From NCBI GenBank assembly GCA_009775225.1, contig VSPE01000021.1, forward strand, positions 1-42,088: 42,088 bases of DNA. The letters run 5' to 3'. The DNA comes from Muribaculaceae bacterium. GTDB taxonomy: Bacteria > Bacteroidota > Bacteroidia > Bacteroidales > Muribaculaceae. Positions within the stretch are counted from its first letter, which is position 1; each line of letters starts with the position of its first letter. The notes beneath the pieces were generated by a model. The model did no database searches, was not told the DNA's origin, and saw only the letters and a list, made by a program, of their open reading frames with translations. Shown here piece after piece: positions 17,252 to 25,127 of this stretch. Both the position numbers and the translations under genes were made by a program.

Positions 17252-19204
17252 ATGAACAAATTTTCAAAGCTTCTCATGGGTGTTGCAGCGCTCGGCCTGG
17301 CCGCATGCTCTAACGACGAACCCGTAATCGGCGGCAACGGCGAAGTCCCCGCCAAAGGCGACGTGGCCTACCTCAACATCACTATCACATCGGCCGACGA
17401 CGCTGCCGGCTCAAAATCGCGTGCTACCACCGGCTCCGTAGACGACAAAGAATACATCTACGGCGACGAAGGCGAGAACGATGTAATCAACGCACACTTC
17501 TACTTCTACGATGCCGCCGGCAACTTCGTGCTTAAGGCCGACCGCTGGACAGGCGGCAATACCGGCTCAAATGAAAACGTAGAAATCATCGGCGACAACA
17601 CAGTAGTTCTCGAGAACCTCAACGGTAAGAACTACCCCACATGGATGGTAACCATCCTCAACCAGCCCGAGGATTTCACCTACGGCCGCACTCTCGACGA
17701 AATGGGTAAGATTGTTCTCGACAGCTGGGACAGCGGCAACAAGAACGGCCGTTTCATCATGACCACCTCCAGCTACTTCGGCGACGACAACAAAGATGCT
17801 GTCAACGGCGGCTGCCGCTACTTCGCCACCAAGCTCAACGAAAACAACTTCTACCAGCAGACTCCCGAGCAAATTCCCGTAGAAGATAAAGACCGCGTAC
17901 AGGTATACGTAGAGCGTCTGGCTGTTCGTGTAGGTGTCGACATGAAGAACCTCGCCAACGAAAAAGGTAAAAATCAGTACACCGACCCCGAAACCGGCAA
18001 GCAGTACGACATATACCGCATCGACGCTTCGGTTGCAGGCGAAGACAACCCCTCGACAGGAAACGGCACAGAACAGAACCCCGGCGCTGCCGCAACAAAA
18101 CTTTATGTAGCTGTGACAGGCTGGGACCTCAACACCACCGCCAAGCGAACAAACCTCATGAAAGACCTCTCCGACTGGAGCGCGACAACATCTTTCGGCA
18201 CTCCCGACTGGAACTGGAACAATGCCGACTACCACCGCAGCTATTGGGGCAAATCCTACACCTACGGCGTAGAAGGTGATGCCCTCAACGGAACTAACGG
18301 TGTCCTCAACACCTCAAACGGCGGCTGGATTAGCCTCGACCAGACTGTAGGAACCAAGCTTTTCAACGGCACACGCGTTTACTGCAACGAGAACACCAAC
18401 CTCATAGCAAACCTCACCGACAACGGTGCAGCCTCCGGCAACATCGTACCCAACAGAACCACCTCGGTGCTCCTCCGCGCTGTTGTCTGCGACGAAAACG
18501 GCAACGCCGTGCAGCTCGTAAAATACCTCGGCATCAACTTCATCAAAAGCGCATTCGTGGCTAAAGCCCTCGAAATCTCCAACCCCTCGACATTCTACAC
18601 CCGCGCTCAGGCTACCGACGAAGAAGGCAACCTTCTCTACTGGCCCGACGGTTCTCCCAAATACGAATACACCGGCATATCTGTCGATGACGTAAAAGTA
18701 ATCAGCTCTGACCAGGGCACCGGCTCAGTACGCCTCGCCGTAAACGACGGCACATACTACATCCTCACCGGCACCGAAGACAAGACCTTTACCAAAGAAG
18801 ACGGCACTGTAGTGACATGGACTGTGCAGACCGACGCCGTTGCCAACAACACCGATATCAACAACAAGCTCGCAACCGCAACTAACGGAGCAAGCAACAA
18901 GGCCGTGGCATACACTGACGGTGCGATGTACTACCCCATACCCGTAGAACACCTCCACCAGCCCGCAAACACTTCGGCAGACAAGGTGGAAGGCCAGTTC
19001 GGCGTAGTGCGCAACCACGTGTACAACATCTCTATCTCGAAAATCAAGACTCTCGGCGAAGGCGTGTTCGTACCCAAGAAAGTGAACCCCGACGACGAAA
19101 TCGAGAACCTCGAACCCGACACCCCCAAAGACCCAACATACTATGTGGAATCGGCCATCAACATCCTCTCATGGAAGGTCGTTTCGCAGGAGGTTGAAAT
19201 CTAA
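17252..19204 (+). CDS. Mfa1-type major fimbrial subunit
   Basis: This 650-residue lipoprotein precursor has a signal peptide and lipobox (LAAC, Cys19) and is the predicted main building block of the fimbria. The N-terminal domain begins with a strand typical of the FimA/Mfa1 fold (AYLNITITSA). An Arg at 57 (SKSRATTG) sits where Porphyromonas precursors are cut to open the polymerisation groove, though the protease here is unknown. The C-terminal end (VRNHVYNISISKIKTLG, then ESAINILSWKVVSQEVEI) is the conserved donor-strand region of Mfa1-like subunits. Its position after DUF3575/DUF3868 and before an Mfa2-type anchor fits. It is followed by a terminator that probably lets most transcripts stop here, giving excess major subunit. 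Confidence 0.9.
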   Translation: MNKFSKLLMGVAALGLAACSNDEPVIGGNGEVPAKGDVAYLNITITSADDAAGSKSRATTGSVDDKEYIYGDEGENDVINAHFYFYDAAGNFVLKADRWTGGNTGSNENVEIIGDNTVVLENLNGKNYPTWMVTILNQPEDFTYGRTLDEMGKIVLDSWDSGNKNGRFIMTTSSYFGDDNKDAVNGGCRYFATKLNENNFYQQTPEQIPVEDKDRVQVYVERLAVRVGVDMKNLANEKGKNQYTDPETGKQYDIYRIDASVAGEDNPSTGNGTEQNPGAAATKLYVAVTGWDLNTTAKRTNLMKDLSDWSATTSFGTPDWNWNNADYHRSYWGKSYTYGVEGDALNGTNGVLNTSNGGWISLDQTVGTKLFNGTRVYCNENTNLIANLTDNGAASGNIVPNRTTSVLLRAVVCDENGNAVQLVKYLGINFIKSAFVAKALEISNPSTFYTRAQATDEEGNLLYWPDGSPKYEYTGISVDDVKVISSDQGTGSVRLAVNDGTYYILTGTEDKTFTKEDGTVVTWTVQTDAVANNTDINNKLATATNGASNKAVAYTDGAMYYPIPVEHLHQPANTSADKVEGQFGVVRNHVYNISISKIKTLGEGVFVPKKVNPDDEIENLEPDTPKDPTYYVESAINILSWKVVSQEVEI

Positions 19205-19231
19205 TCCTATCATACCTTTTAATATATACAG

Positions 19232-19266
19232 CCGGCGGGCGCAGTCCCGCGTCCGCCGGTATTTTT
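19232..19266 (+). terminator. Internal terminator after the major fimbrial subunit
   Basis: The stem CCGGCGGGCGC (19232-19242) pairs with GCGTCCGCCGG (19249-19259, one wobble) and is followed by ATTTTTC. The next 140 nt up to 19408 contain no gene and no TAnnTTTG box in sense orientation, so downstream genes probably depend on read-through. Confidence 0.8.
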
Positions 19267-19407
19267 CTTCCTCACGCCTCCTCTATCACATTCACACCGC
19301 ATCGCACACCTCGCGAAGCCACCTGATTTGACAATAACGAGAGAAACGCCTCCAAGGCAATTCTCCTCACCATATACCTCTCCCGAAAGAAACCTCCACA
19401 CAAACCG

Positions 19408-20463
19408 ATGAATATAAACCACATCATACGCCACACTGCTCGTACAGCCGCCACACTGAGCGCCGCGCTTATTTTCGGAGCATGCAGCAACAGCTTCATC
19501 TTCGACTACGAAGGAGACTGCGACCCGAACTACCGCGTACGCCTGCGTTATGACTGGAATATGAAGTTCGCCGACGCCTTCCCCGCCGAAGTCGACCACG
19601 TGACGCTAAACGTAATCGACAGCGAGGGACGCATAATTCACACCCACACCGAGAGCGGTGAGGCACTCAAGACCGAAGGCTACGAGATTGTGCTCGACGA
19701 CATTATCAAGCCGGGCAAATACAACCTTCAGGCATGGTGTGGCGCCGGAGCCGCACCCGGCAACACATCATTTGCGGTGCATCCCGCCGAGCGCATCGAA
19801 GACCTCCGCTGCACACTCCTGCCCGATGCTGGCGACCGTGCCGACATAGCCGGAGCCGAAGGCACCGACGTACGCAGACCCCTCGACAACCTCTACCACG
19901 GCCTCACCGCCGAACTCGACTTCCCCGAGACCGAAGGGACATATACATATACCGTGCCGCTGGTAAAGAACACCAACTCTGTGAAAGTCGTGCTCCAGCA
20001 CCTCTCCGGCACCGCTATCGACGGAAACGACTTCGACTTTACAATCACCTCGCGCAACGCCCGCATGGCACACGACAACAGCATAATCGACGCCGAACCG
20101 GTGGTATACCACGCATGGGACATCCGCAACGGAGCCGCTTCCATAAACCCCGACGACCCGAACACAGGAGGTGTGTTCTCCGCTGCCGTAGCCGAGTTCA
20201 CCGTAGGCCGACTCATGGAAGACGAGGACGTACGACTCGAAGCTCGCCGCAAAAGCGACGGCAAACTCGTGTTCTCCATAAACATGATAGACATGGCACT
20301 GCTGGTAAAGAGCGCCAACCTCCGCAGCATGGACGACCAGGAATATCTCGACCGTCTCGACGACTATAACTTCATATTCTTCCTCGACTCGAACCTCCGC
20401 TGGACTCAGGTACAGATAAATATCCTGTCCTGGACGGTAGTATACAACAACACCGAACTCTGA
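19408..20463 (+). CDS. FimB/Mfa2-family fimbrial anchor lipoprotein
   Basis: The product is 351 residues with a signal peptide and lipobox (FGAC, Cys26). The mature start SNSFIFDYEGDCDPNYRVRLRYDWNMKFADAF is characteristic of FimB/Mfa2 proteins, which cap the base of the fimbria, hold it in the outer membrane and limit its length. Two FimA-like beta domains follow (EVDHVTLNVIDSEGRII in the first; NTNSVKVVLQHLSG in the second), and the end (VQINILSWTVVYNNTEL) has the donor-strand-like pattern seen in the major subunit. The gene is separated from the major subunit by about 200 nt with a terminator and is followed after 28 nt by a minor subunit gene. Confidence 0.88.
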   Translation: MNINHIIRHTARTAATLSAALIFGACSNSFIFDYEGDCDPNYRVRLRYDWNMKFADAFPAEVDHVTLNVIDSEGRIIHTHTESGEALKTEGYEIVLDDIIKPGKYNLQAWCGAGAAPGNTSFAVHPAERIEDLRCTLLPDAGDRADIAGAEGTDVRRPLDNLYHGLTAELDFPETEGTYTYTVPLVKNTNSVKVVLQHLSGTAIDGNDFDFTITSRNARMAHDNSIIDAEPVVYHAWDIRNGAASINPDDPNTGGVFSAAVAEFTVGRLMEDEDVRLEARRKSDGKLVFSINMIDMALLVKSANLRSMDDQEYLDRLDDYNFIFFLDSNLRWTQVQINILSWTVVYNNTEL

Positions 20464-20491
20464 TTTCGCAGAGGCTGAAAAAGAAAAACCG

Positions 20492-21592
20492 ATGACTACC
20501 CGCCTTCACATATTCCTCCTTGCCATAGTGAGCCTGCTGCTCTCGGTGGTTTCGGCGGCATGCTCGGCTACACACCAAGAGGAACCGGCTCTGCCCGGCG
20601 CCTTATATCAGGCCGGCTTCTACCTTTCCGTAGGTCAGGTCGACGATGCTTCAGGCAGCCGCGCACCGGCCGGAGACTACGACCCGGGCAGCGGTTATGA
20701 AAACTATATCGACCTCAGCGACAACAGCAATATGCGTGTGGTGCTCTACGACCTCAGTGACAATTTCCTCGGCGAAATCACCGATTTCACCATAACACCA
20801 CTCGAAAGCTATGAGAGCAGCAAGCGCTATTACCTCAACGGCACCACCGATGTAGACATTTCCTCGGGCAAGTTCAAAGTGCTCGTTCTCGCCAACTGGC
20901 CTTCATATCCTCAACAGCTATCGCTCGCTAATATATGGAAAGTGCAATACCAGTACAACAGCGCGCCGCTGTCAGGCTCCAACCTCATACCCCTCTTCGG
21001 CATAAAAGCCATAAGCATAGCCGGAGTGGAGCCGGGTGTGGCCGCCAACCTCGGCACCATACATCTGCTACGCGCACTCGCCAAGATTGAAGTAATTCTC
21101 GACGACGACTCCGACTTCTGGCACTTCTCAAAGCTTAAACTCACTCACTACAACGACCGCGGTTACTGCGCACCAACAGGGATATCGAACCAGAACCAGT
21201 ACGTTACCGACAGCTGGGCTACCGACTACGTGGGCTACACCTCCATACCCTCCGATGCCGAGGTGAATGAGGGACTCGACTTCGTTCCGGCAGGAAACAA
21301 CACCTTCGTGCTCTATGTTCCCGAATACAACAACTCGCGCGCCGGAACTCCCGAAGCCGAAATCCGCATCGACTTCAAGGAAAGCATCCTCGGCGAACGC
21401 TCCATTGTAATACGCGACAGCGCCGGACGGCGCCTCGACTTCAACCGCAACGTGTGGTACAAAGTCAAAATCAATAAAAAAGACGAACAGACCGAAGCCG
21501 ACATCACCGTAGACGTCATACCCTACGCCGTAGTCGACCTCGACCCGATATTCGGTGTATGCACCGATGAGTGCATACCTAATCATCCTTGA
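20492..21592 (+). CDS. Minor (accessory) fimbrial subunit lipoprotein
   Basis: This 366-residue protein has a signal peptide and lipobox (SAAC, Cys24) and a two-domain FimA-like layout. The first domain has NMRVVLYDLSDNFLGEI and KFKVLVLANWPSYP; the second begins LLRALAKIEVILDDDSDFW and ends in VWYKVKINKK with a strand-rich tail (ADITVDVIPYAVVDLDP). An Arg shortly after the lipobox region (GSRAPAG, near residue 59) could serve as a processing site as in Porphyromonas minor subunits. Minor subunits form the tip complex of Mfa/Fim fimbriae and mediate adhesion; which role this one has cannot be read. The next gene's ATG lies 5 nt beyond its stop, so the two are tightly coupled. Confidence 0.8.
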   Translation: MTTRLHIFLLAIVSLLLSVVSAACSATHQEEPALPGALYQAGFYLSVGQVDDASGSRAPAGDYDPGSGYENYIDLSDNSNMRVVLYDLSDNFLGEITDFTITPLESYESSKRYYLNGTTDVDISSGKFKVLVLANWPSYPQQLSLANIWKVQYQYNSAPLSGSNLIPLFGIKAISIAGVEPGVAANLGTIHLLRALAKIEVILDDDSDFWHFSKLKLTHYNDRGYCAPTGISNQNQYVTDSWATDYVGYTSIPSDAEVNEGLDFVPAGNNTFVLYVPEYNNSRAGTPEAEIRIDFKESILGERSIVIRDSAGRRLDFNRNVWYKVKINKKDEQTEADITVDVIPYAVVDLDPIFGVCTDECIPNHP

Positions 21593-21597
21593 TTTTC

Positions 21598-24500
21598 ATG
21601 AAGCGACTTCACACATACCTCAATATGATACTTGCGGCGGCAGCGTCTCTCGCAGTGTTCGCCCTGTGTGCCTGTGAGGACAGGCTCGAATACCTCGATG
21701 GCGAAATCACCGAAGGGACGAGTACCGTCGACGTTTCGCTCGGCTTCAAAGCATTCACACCGGCGCTGAGCGCAAGAGCCTCCGGCACCGCTATGAAAAA
21801 TATCGACAGGTTGTGGCTGGTAATCTACGACAAAGACGGGAAATTCGTAAAGAAACAGGAAGTGACCGACTTCAGCCGTGAGCAGACCGACTCAAACACT
21901 CGCCCCGACGGTAAGCCTTCGAGCGAATCGAAGACCGGGCATGTATCGTTCAAGCTCACCCTCGACAACGGCTACTACCGCATATACGCCGTAGCCAACC
22001 ACGACCTCACATCCACCCCCGAAGCCGACATCGACACTCCCGCCAAGCTCAAAATGCTCGACCTTACGTGGCAGGACGGCGACGTGAAACAGAACGCGCA
22101 GATGTTCGGCTGGTTCGTAAACGGCGACAAGAACAGCGACCACGGCACCGACGCTCCCGTTGTCACCATACGCGACAATAGCTCCACGCTGCACGCATGG
22201 GTGCGACGCGCGGCTTCAAAAGTCACCATAGCCTTCAACACCAACACCCTCAGCGAGAGCGTGCGCCTATATCTTTATTCGGTGACTGTAAAGGATATAC
22301 CCACCCACTGCTACCTCAATGACGAAAACGCGCCCGGCAATGACGGCTACACCCTCGACAGCGAGCTTACCGACGGCGAAACATTCTATTTCGGCGACGC
22401 TCAGCCCGGACAGTCTGGCAAAGCTGACCACCAGCAATGGCGACGCATACACTCCGGCGACTCTATCTATGGCCTGTACAGCGACCGCCACGGTGTTGCG
22501 CCCCGTGGCTCTTCCATATCAGAGCGTCTCGCTCGCGAACACTCCGACGACGCGCCCGCATTGTACTTCTACGAAAACCTGCAAGGCATAGGCACGGTAG
22601 GTACCGAAAGTGACAAACGGCAGGATGTGAGCGGAGAAAACAAACAGGTGACATACCCCGACGGTATAAACGCCGACAACAAGGCATGGAAAGACGCAAA
22701 GCCATTCGGCTCATACATCGAGGTGCGTGGTTACTATGAAAACAACGGAACAACGACTCCGGGCAGAGGCGACATTATATACCGCTTCATGCTTGGTAAG
22801 GACGTCATTACCGACTACAACGCCGAGCGAAACCACCACTATCGCCTCACCATGACCTTCCACGGAAACGCCAACGATATCGACTTCCACATCGACTATC
22901 AGGAAGAGGCCCGACCCGGTCTGTTCGTGCAGGATACCACCTACGTATCTTACCTGTACAACCAGCTGGCAAGCACTGTTGTGCGCGCCACTCCGCGACC
23001 CGGCTACGACCTCATGAACCTCGAGGCATACATCATGGATAACGAGTGGCGCCCCTACTCCGAGAAGCAGAACGATGCTGCCGGAATCGAAGACCCCGAA
23101 CTTACCGCTATTTACAACAAGCGCGCATGGGACCGTCAGCGCACTCTCGACCCCTCTTATTACCCCGCCAACTTCGGCGGATACACCCGCCCCAACTATA
23201 TCGTGGAGTGGACTGATTCGCTCGGCGTCAAGCACCGGGAAGAAAGCGCCAAGAACACAGAATTCGGCTTCCTCTCCCTCCGAAAGACATCAGTCCAGAA
23301 CTACGAGCTGCAGGGCAGCGGCGCAAAATCGACTTTCGTAGCCAATATGCGACGCCTCTATTTCCTCGGAAATAAAAACGGCTCCGGCACGAAAGATACC
23401 GGCTCACGTGGCTATCGCAACTACGGCAGTATGCCGGAGTCGGATGGCACATTCGAAGGCGGCGACGACGAAAACGGCACGTTCTCCATGACACGTACAT
23501 ACAATCCCCGAAACAAGACCACCGACTACGTGCTCACCATACCATTCTACACACGAGCAAAGAGCATCGACTCATGGGCCGTTTACTCCGGAGCCAACCC
23601 CTTCTACAAGCACACTCGCTACGCAAGAGTGGCATTTATAGCCACCTACAGAAAGAACGCCAGCAACCCTGACCCCAACGCAGCAGAAAGCTATCAGGAA
23701 GTCGGCTTCACTCATGTGCTGCAGGCCCGACGCATCGACAATCCGCGCACCATATACCGCCGCCGCGAGAACACCGAGCCGTTCAACGTAGTACTGTGTT
23801 ACAATACACTTACGGCTGAGGAGCAGATATACGGCAACGTTGGCTCTGACACGCAGATATATCAGCCTATTCTTTCCCGAGGCGCATGGACTGCAACTAT
23901 CGAAAAAGACGAGCACGGCCTTGTAACAATAACGGCAAACGGCCATACTGCAAACAAGGAGAACGAATCGATATACGGGCGAAACAACACCCCTATCCAG
24001 TTCACATACAAACCGTCGGCAATACCACCTGAAGGCGACGCATACGGCGCTATCATCACCGTGCGCTACCACAACAACAGCTGCACTCACAAAATAATAG
24101 TACGCCAGGGGTACGATGCCCACAAAATCGGAAAACGAACCGCCAAGTGGTCGGCCTTCAATGTCTACAACGACACCAGCCTCACGCGCTCGCCGCTCTC
24201 GATAGGCAGTATCTTCCGTCGCTACTCCACTCTAGAGTATCCGATTGCCGAAGAAAACAACTACCGCGACAACTACGGCGTAGACCAGACTTTCTACTGG
24301 ACTCTGAAAATACACGGCAAGGAAAAAGAATCCTTCTGGAGAGACATCCCGGCAAACACTACCGGGGCCGAGGCCACGTTCACTTCAATGAACCTCTACA
24401 ACTACACTCACGAGAAGAAACAGGAATACCGTATCCCAGACCAGTCCGAGCTGCCCGACATCGGCATCTACTATGACAAGACCACCGACACTCCCCCGGA

Positions 24501-24975
24501 GAGCGAGCGTCCCTACGTCGAGGATATAGGCATGGCATTCGGCATCGCCTATGCCGACGGCGCCACCAAGACTCTTCTTACCAAAGACGCATACAGCTAT
24601 TACGACCCCGAAAACAAAGGCGAGGATACGGAAAAAGGTGTGCGCGGTGTGGCAGTCTACAGCCTGTCGACTGGCGACAACCTCTTCTTCCCCTTCGGCA
24701 GCCTCGGCAACGCACGCCGGCGAAGCGGAGGCCGACTGCAGTACGGCTCTATCAACTTCAAACTCGACAGAGAGAACGGCTCCGACGACTACCGACCTAT
24801 GGCTTATGACCTCCGAACCGAAGTGGGCGGCGTGTACTGGATTTCCACCAACGACGACCACCACGTGGCCATCGACTACAACGGCGGCAACTACATGTCA
24901 AGCTACCTCAACAAAGCCGACGTATTCCAGGACGGCCCCGCCGACGCGGCGCCGATAAAGCCAATTCTGAAATAA
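21598..24975 (+). CDS. Large DUF4906-type fimbrial tip lipoprotein
   Basis: The product is about 1,125 residues from ATG 21598 (an in-frame TTG lies at 21589). It has a signal peptide and lipobox (LCAC, Cys26). The N-terminal part is a FimA-like domain (DVSLGFKAF, NIDRLWLVIYDKDGKFV, YYRIYAVANHD, RRAASKVTIAFN). The rest, from about residue 430, matches the architecture of DUF4906 proteins: long beta-rich surface lipoproteins at the end of Bacteroidales fimbrial operons. Its size and last place suggest it is the exposed tip adhesin. The C-terminal 280 residues (RTEVGGVYWISTNDD, FPFGSLGNARRRSGG) have a YWIST-like motif seen in fibrobacter-type surface proteins, which may be a ligand-binding module; that is only a suggestion. 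A strong terminator follows. Confidence 0.8.
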   Translation: MKRLHTYLNMILAAAASLAVFALCACEDRLEYLDGEITEGTSTVDVSLGFKAFTPALSARASGTAMKNIDRLWLVIYDKDGKFVKKQEVTDFSREQTDSNTRPDGKPSSESKTGHVSFKLTLDNGYYRIYAVANHDLTSTPEADIDTPAKLKMLDLTWQDGDVKQNAQMFGWFVNGDKNSDHGTDAPVVTIRDNSSTLHAWVRRAASKVTIAFNTNTLSESVRLYLYSVTVKDIPTHCYLNDENAPGNDGYTLDSELTDGETFYFGDAQPGQSGKADHQQWRRIHSGDSIYGLYSDRHGVAPRGSSISERLAREHSDDAPALYFYENLQGIGTVGTESDKRQDVSGENKQVTYPDGINADNKAWKDAKPFGSYIEVRGYYENNGTTTPGRGDIIYRFMLGKDVITDYNAERNHHYRLTMTFHGNANDIDFHIDYQEEARPGLFVQDTTYVSYLYNQLASTVVRATPRPGYDLMNLEAYIMDNEWRPYSEKQNDAAGIEDPELTAIYNKRAWDRQRTLDPSYYPANFGGYTRPNYIVEWTDSLGVKHREESAKNTEFGFLSLRKTSVQNYELQGSGAKSTFVANMRRLYFLGNKNGSGTKDTGSRGYRNYGSMPESDGTFEGGDDENGTFSMTRTYNPRNKTTDYVLTIPFYTRAKSIDSWAVYSGANPFYKHTRYARVAFIATYRKNASNPDPNAAESYQEVGFTHVLQARRIDNPRTIYRRRENTEPFNVVLCYNTLTAEEQIYGNVGSDTQIYQPILSRGAWTATIEKDEHGLVTITANGHTANKENESIYGRNNTPIQFTYKPSAIPPEGDAYGAIITVRYHNNSCTHKIIVRQGYDAHKIGKRTAKWSAFNVYNDTSLTRSPLSIGSIFRRYSTLEYPIAEENNYRDNYGVDQTFYWTLKIHGKEKESFWRDIPANTTGAEATFTSMNLYNYTHEKKQEYRIPDQSELPDIGIYYDKTTDTPPESERPYVEDIGMAFGIAYADGATKTLLTKDAYSYYDPENKGEDTEKGVRGVAVYSLSTGDNLFFPFGSLGNARRRSGGRLQYGSINFKLDRENGSDDYRPMAYDLRTEVGGVYWISTNDDHHVAIDYNGGNYMSSYLNKADVFQDGPADAAPIKPILK

Positions 24976-25010
24976 ACAGGCATAGCCATATTAAGAAATA
25001 AAAAAGCCAT

Positions 25011-25054
25011 AAAACGGACAAAGAAGCCCTTCTGAGGCATCTTTGTCCGTTTTG
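25011..25054 (+). terminator. Terminator of the fimbrial operon
   Basis: A perfect 14-bp stem (25011-25024 with 25040-25053) starts with AAAA and ends in TTTT, followed by GTTGCTT. It separates the fimbrial operon from the galactan locus. Confidence 0.85.
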
Positions 25055-25078
25055 TTGCTTAAACTGTCCGCTTTGTGC

Positions 25079-25110
25079 TTGTACTTCCGATTTATGGTAT
25101 ATTATTTTTG
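25079..25110 (+). promoter_or_regulatory. Promoter of the galactan utilisation locus
   Basis: TATTTTTG (25103-25110) fits the -7 consensus, with TTG (25079-25081) 21 nt upstream as a partial -33 box. The ATG of the first gene lies 18 nt downstream. Confidence 0.6.
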
Positions 25111-25127
25111 CACCGTAGAAAAACACC

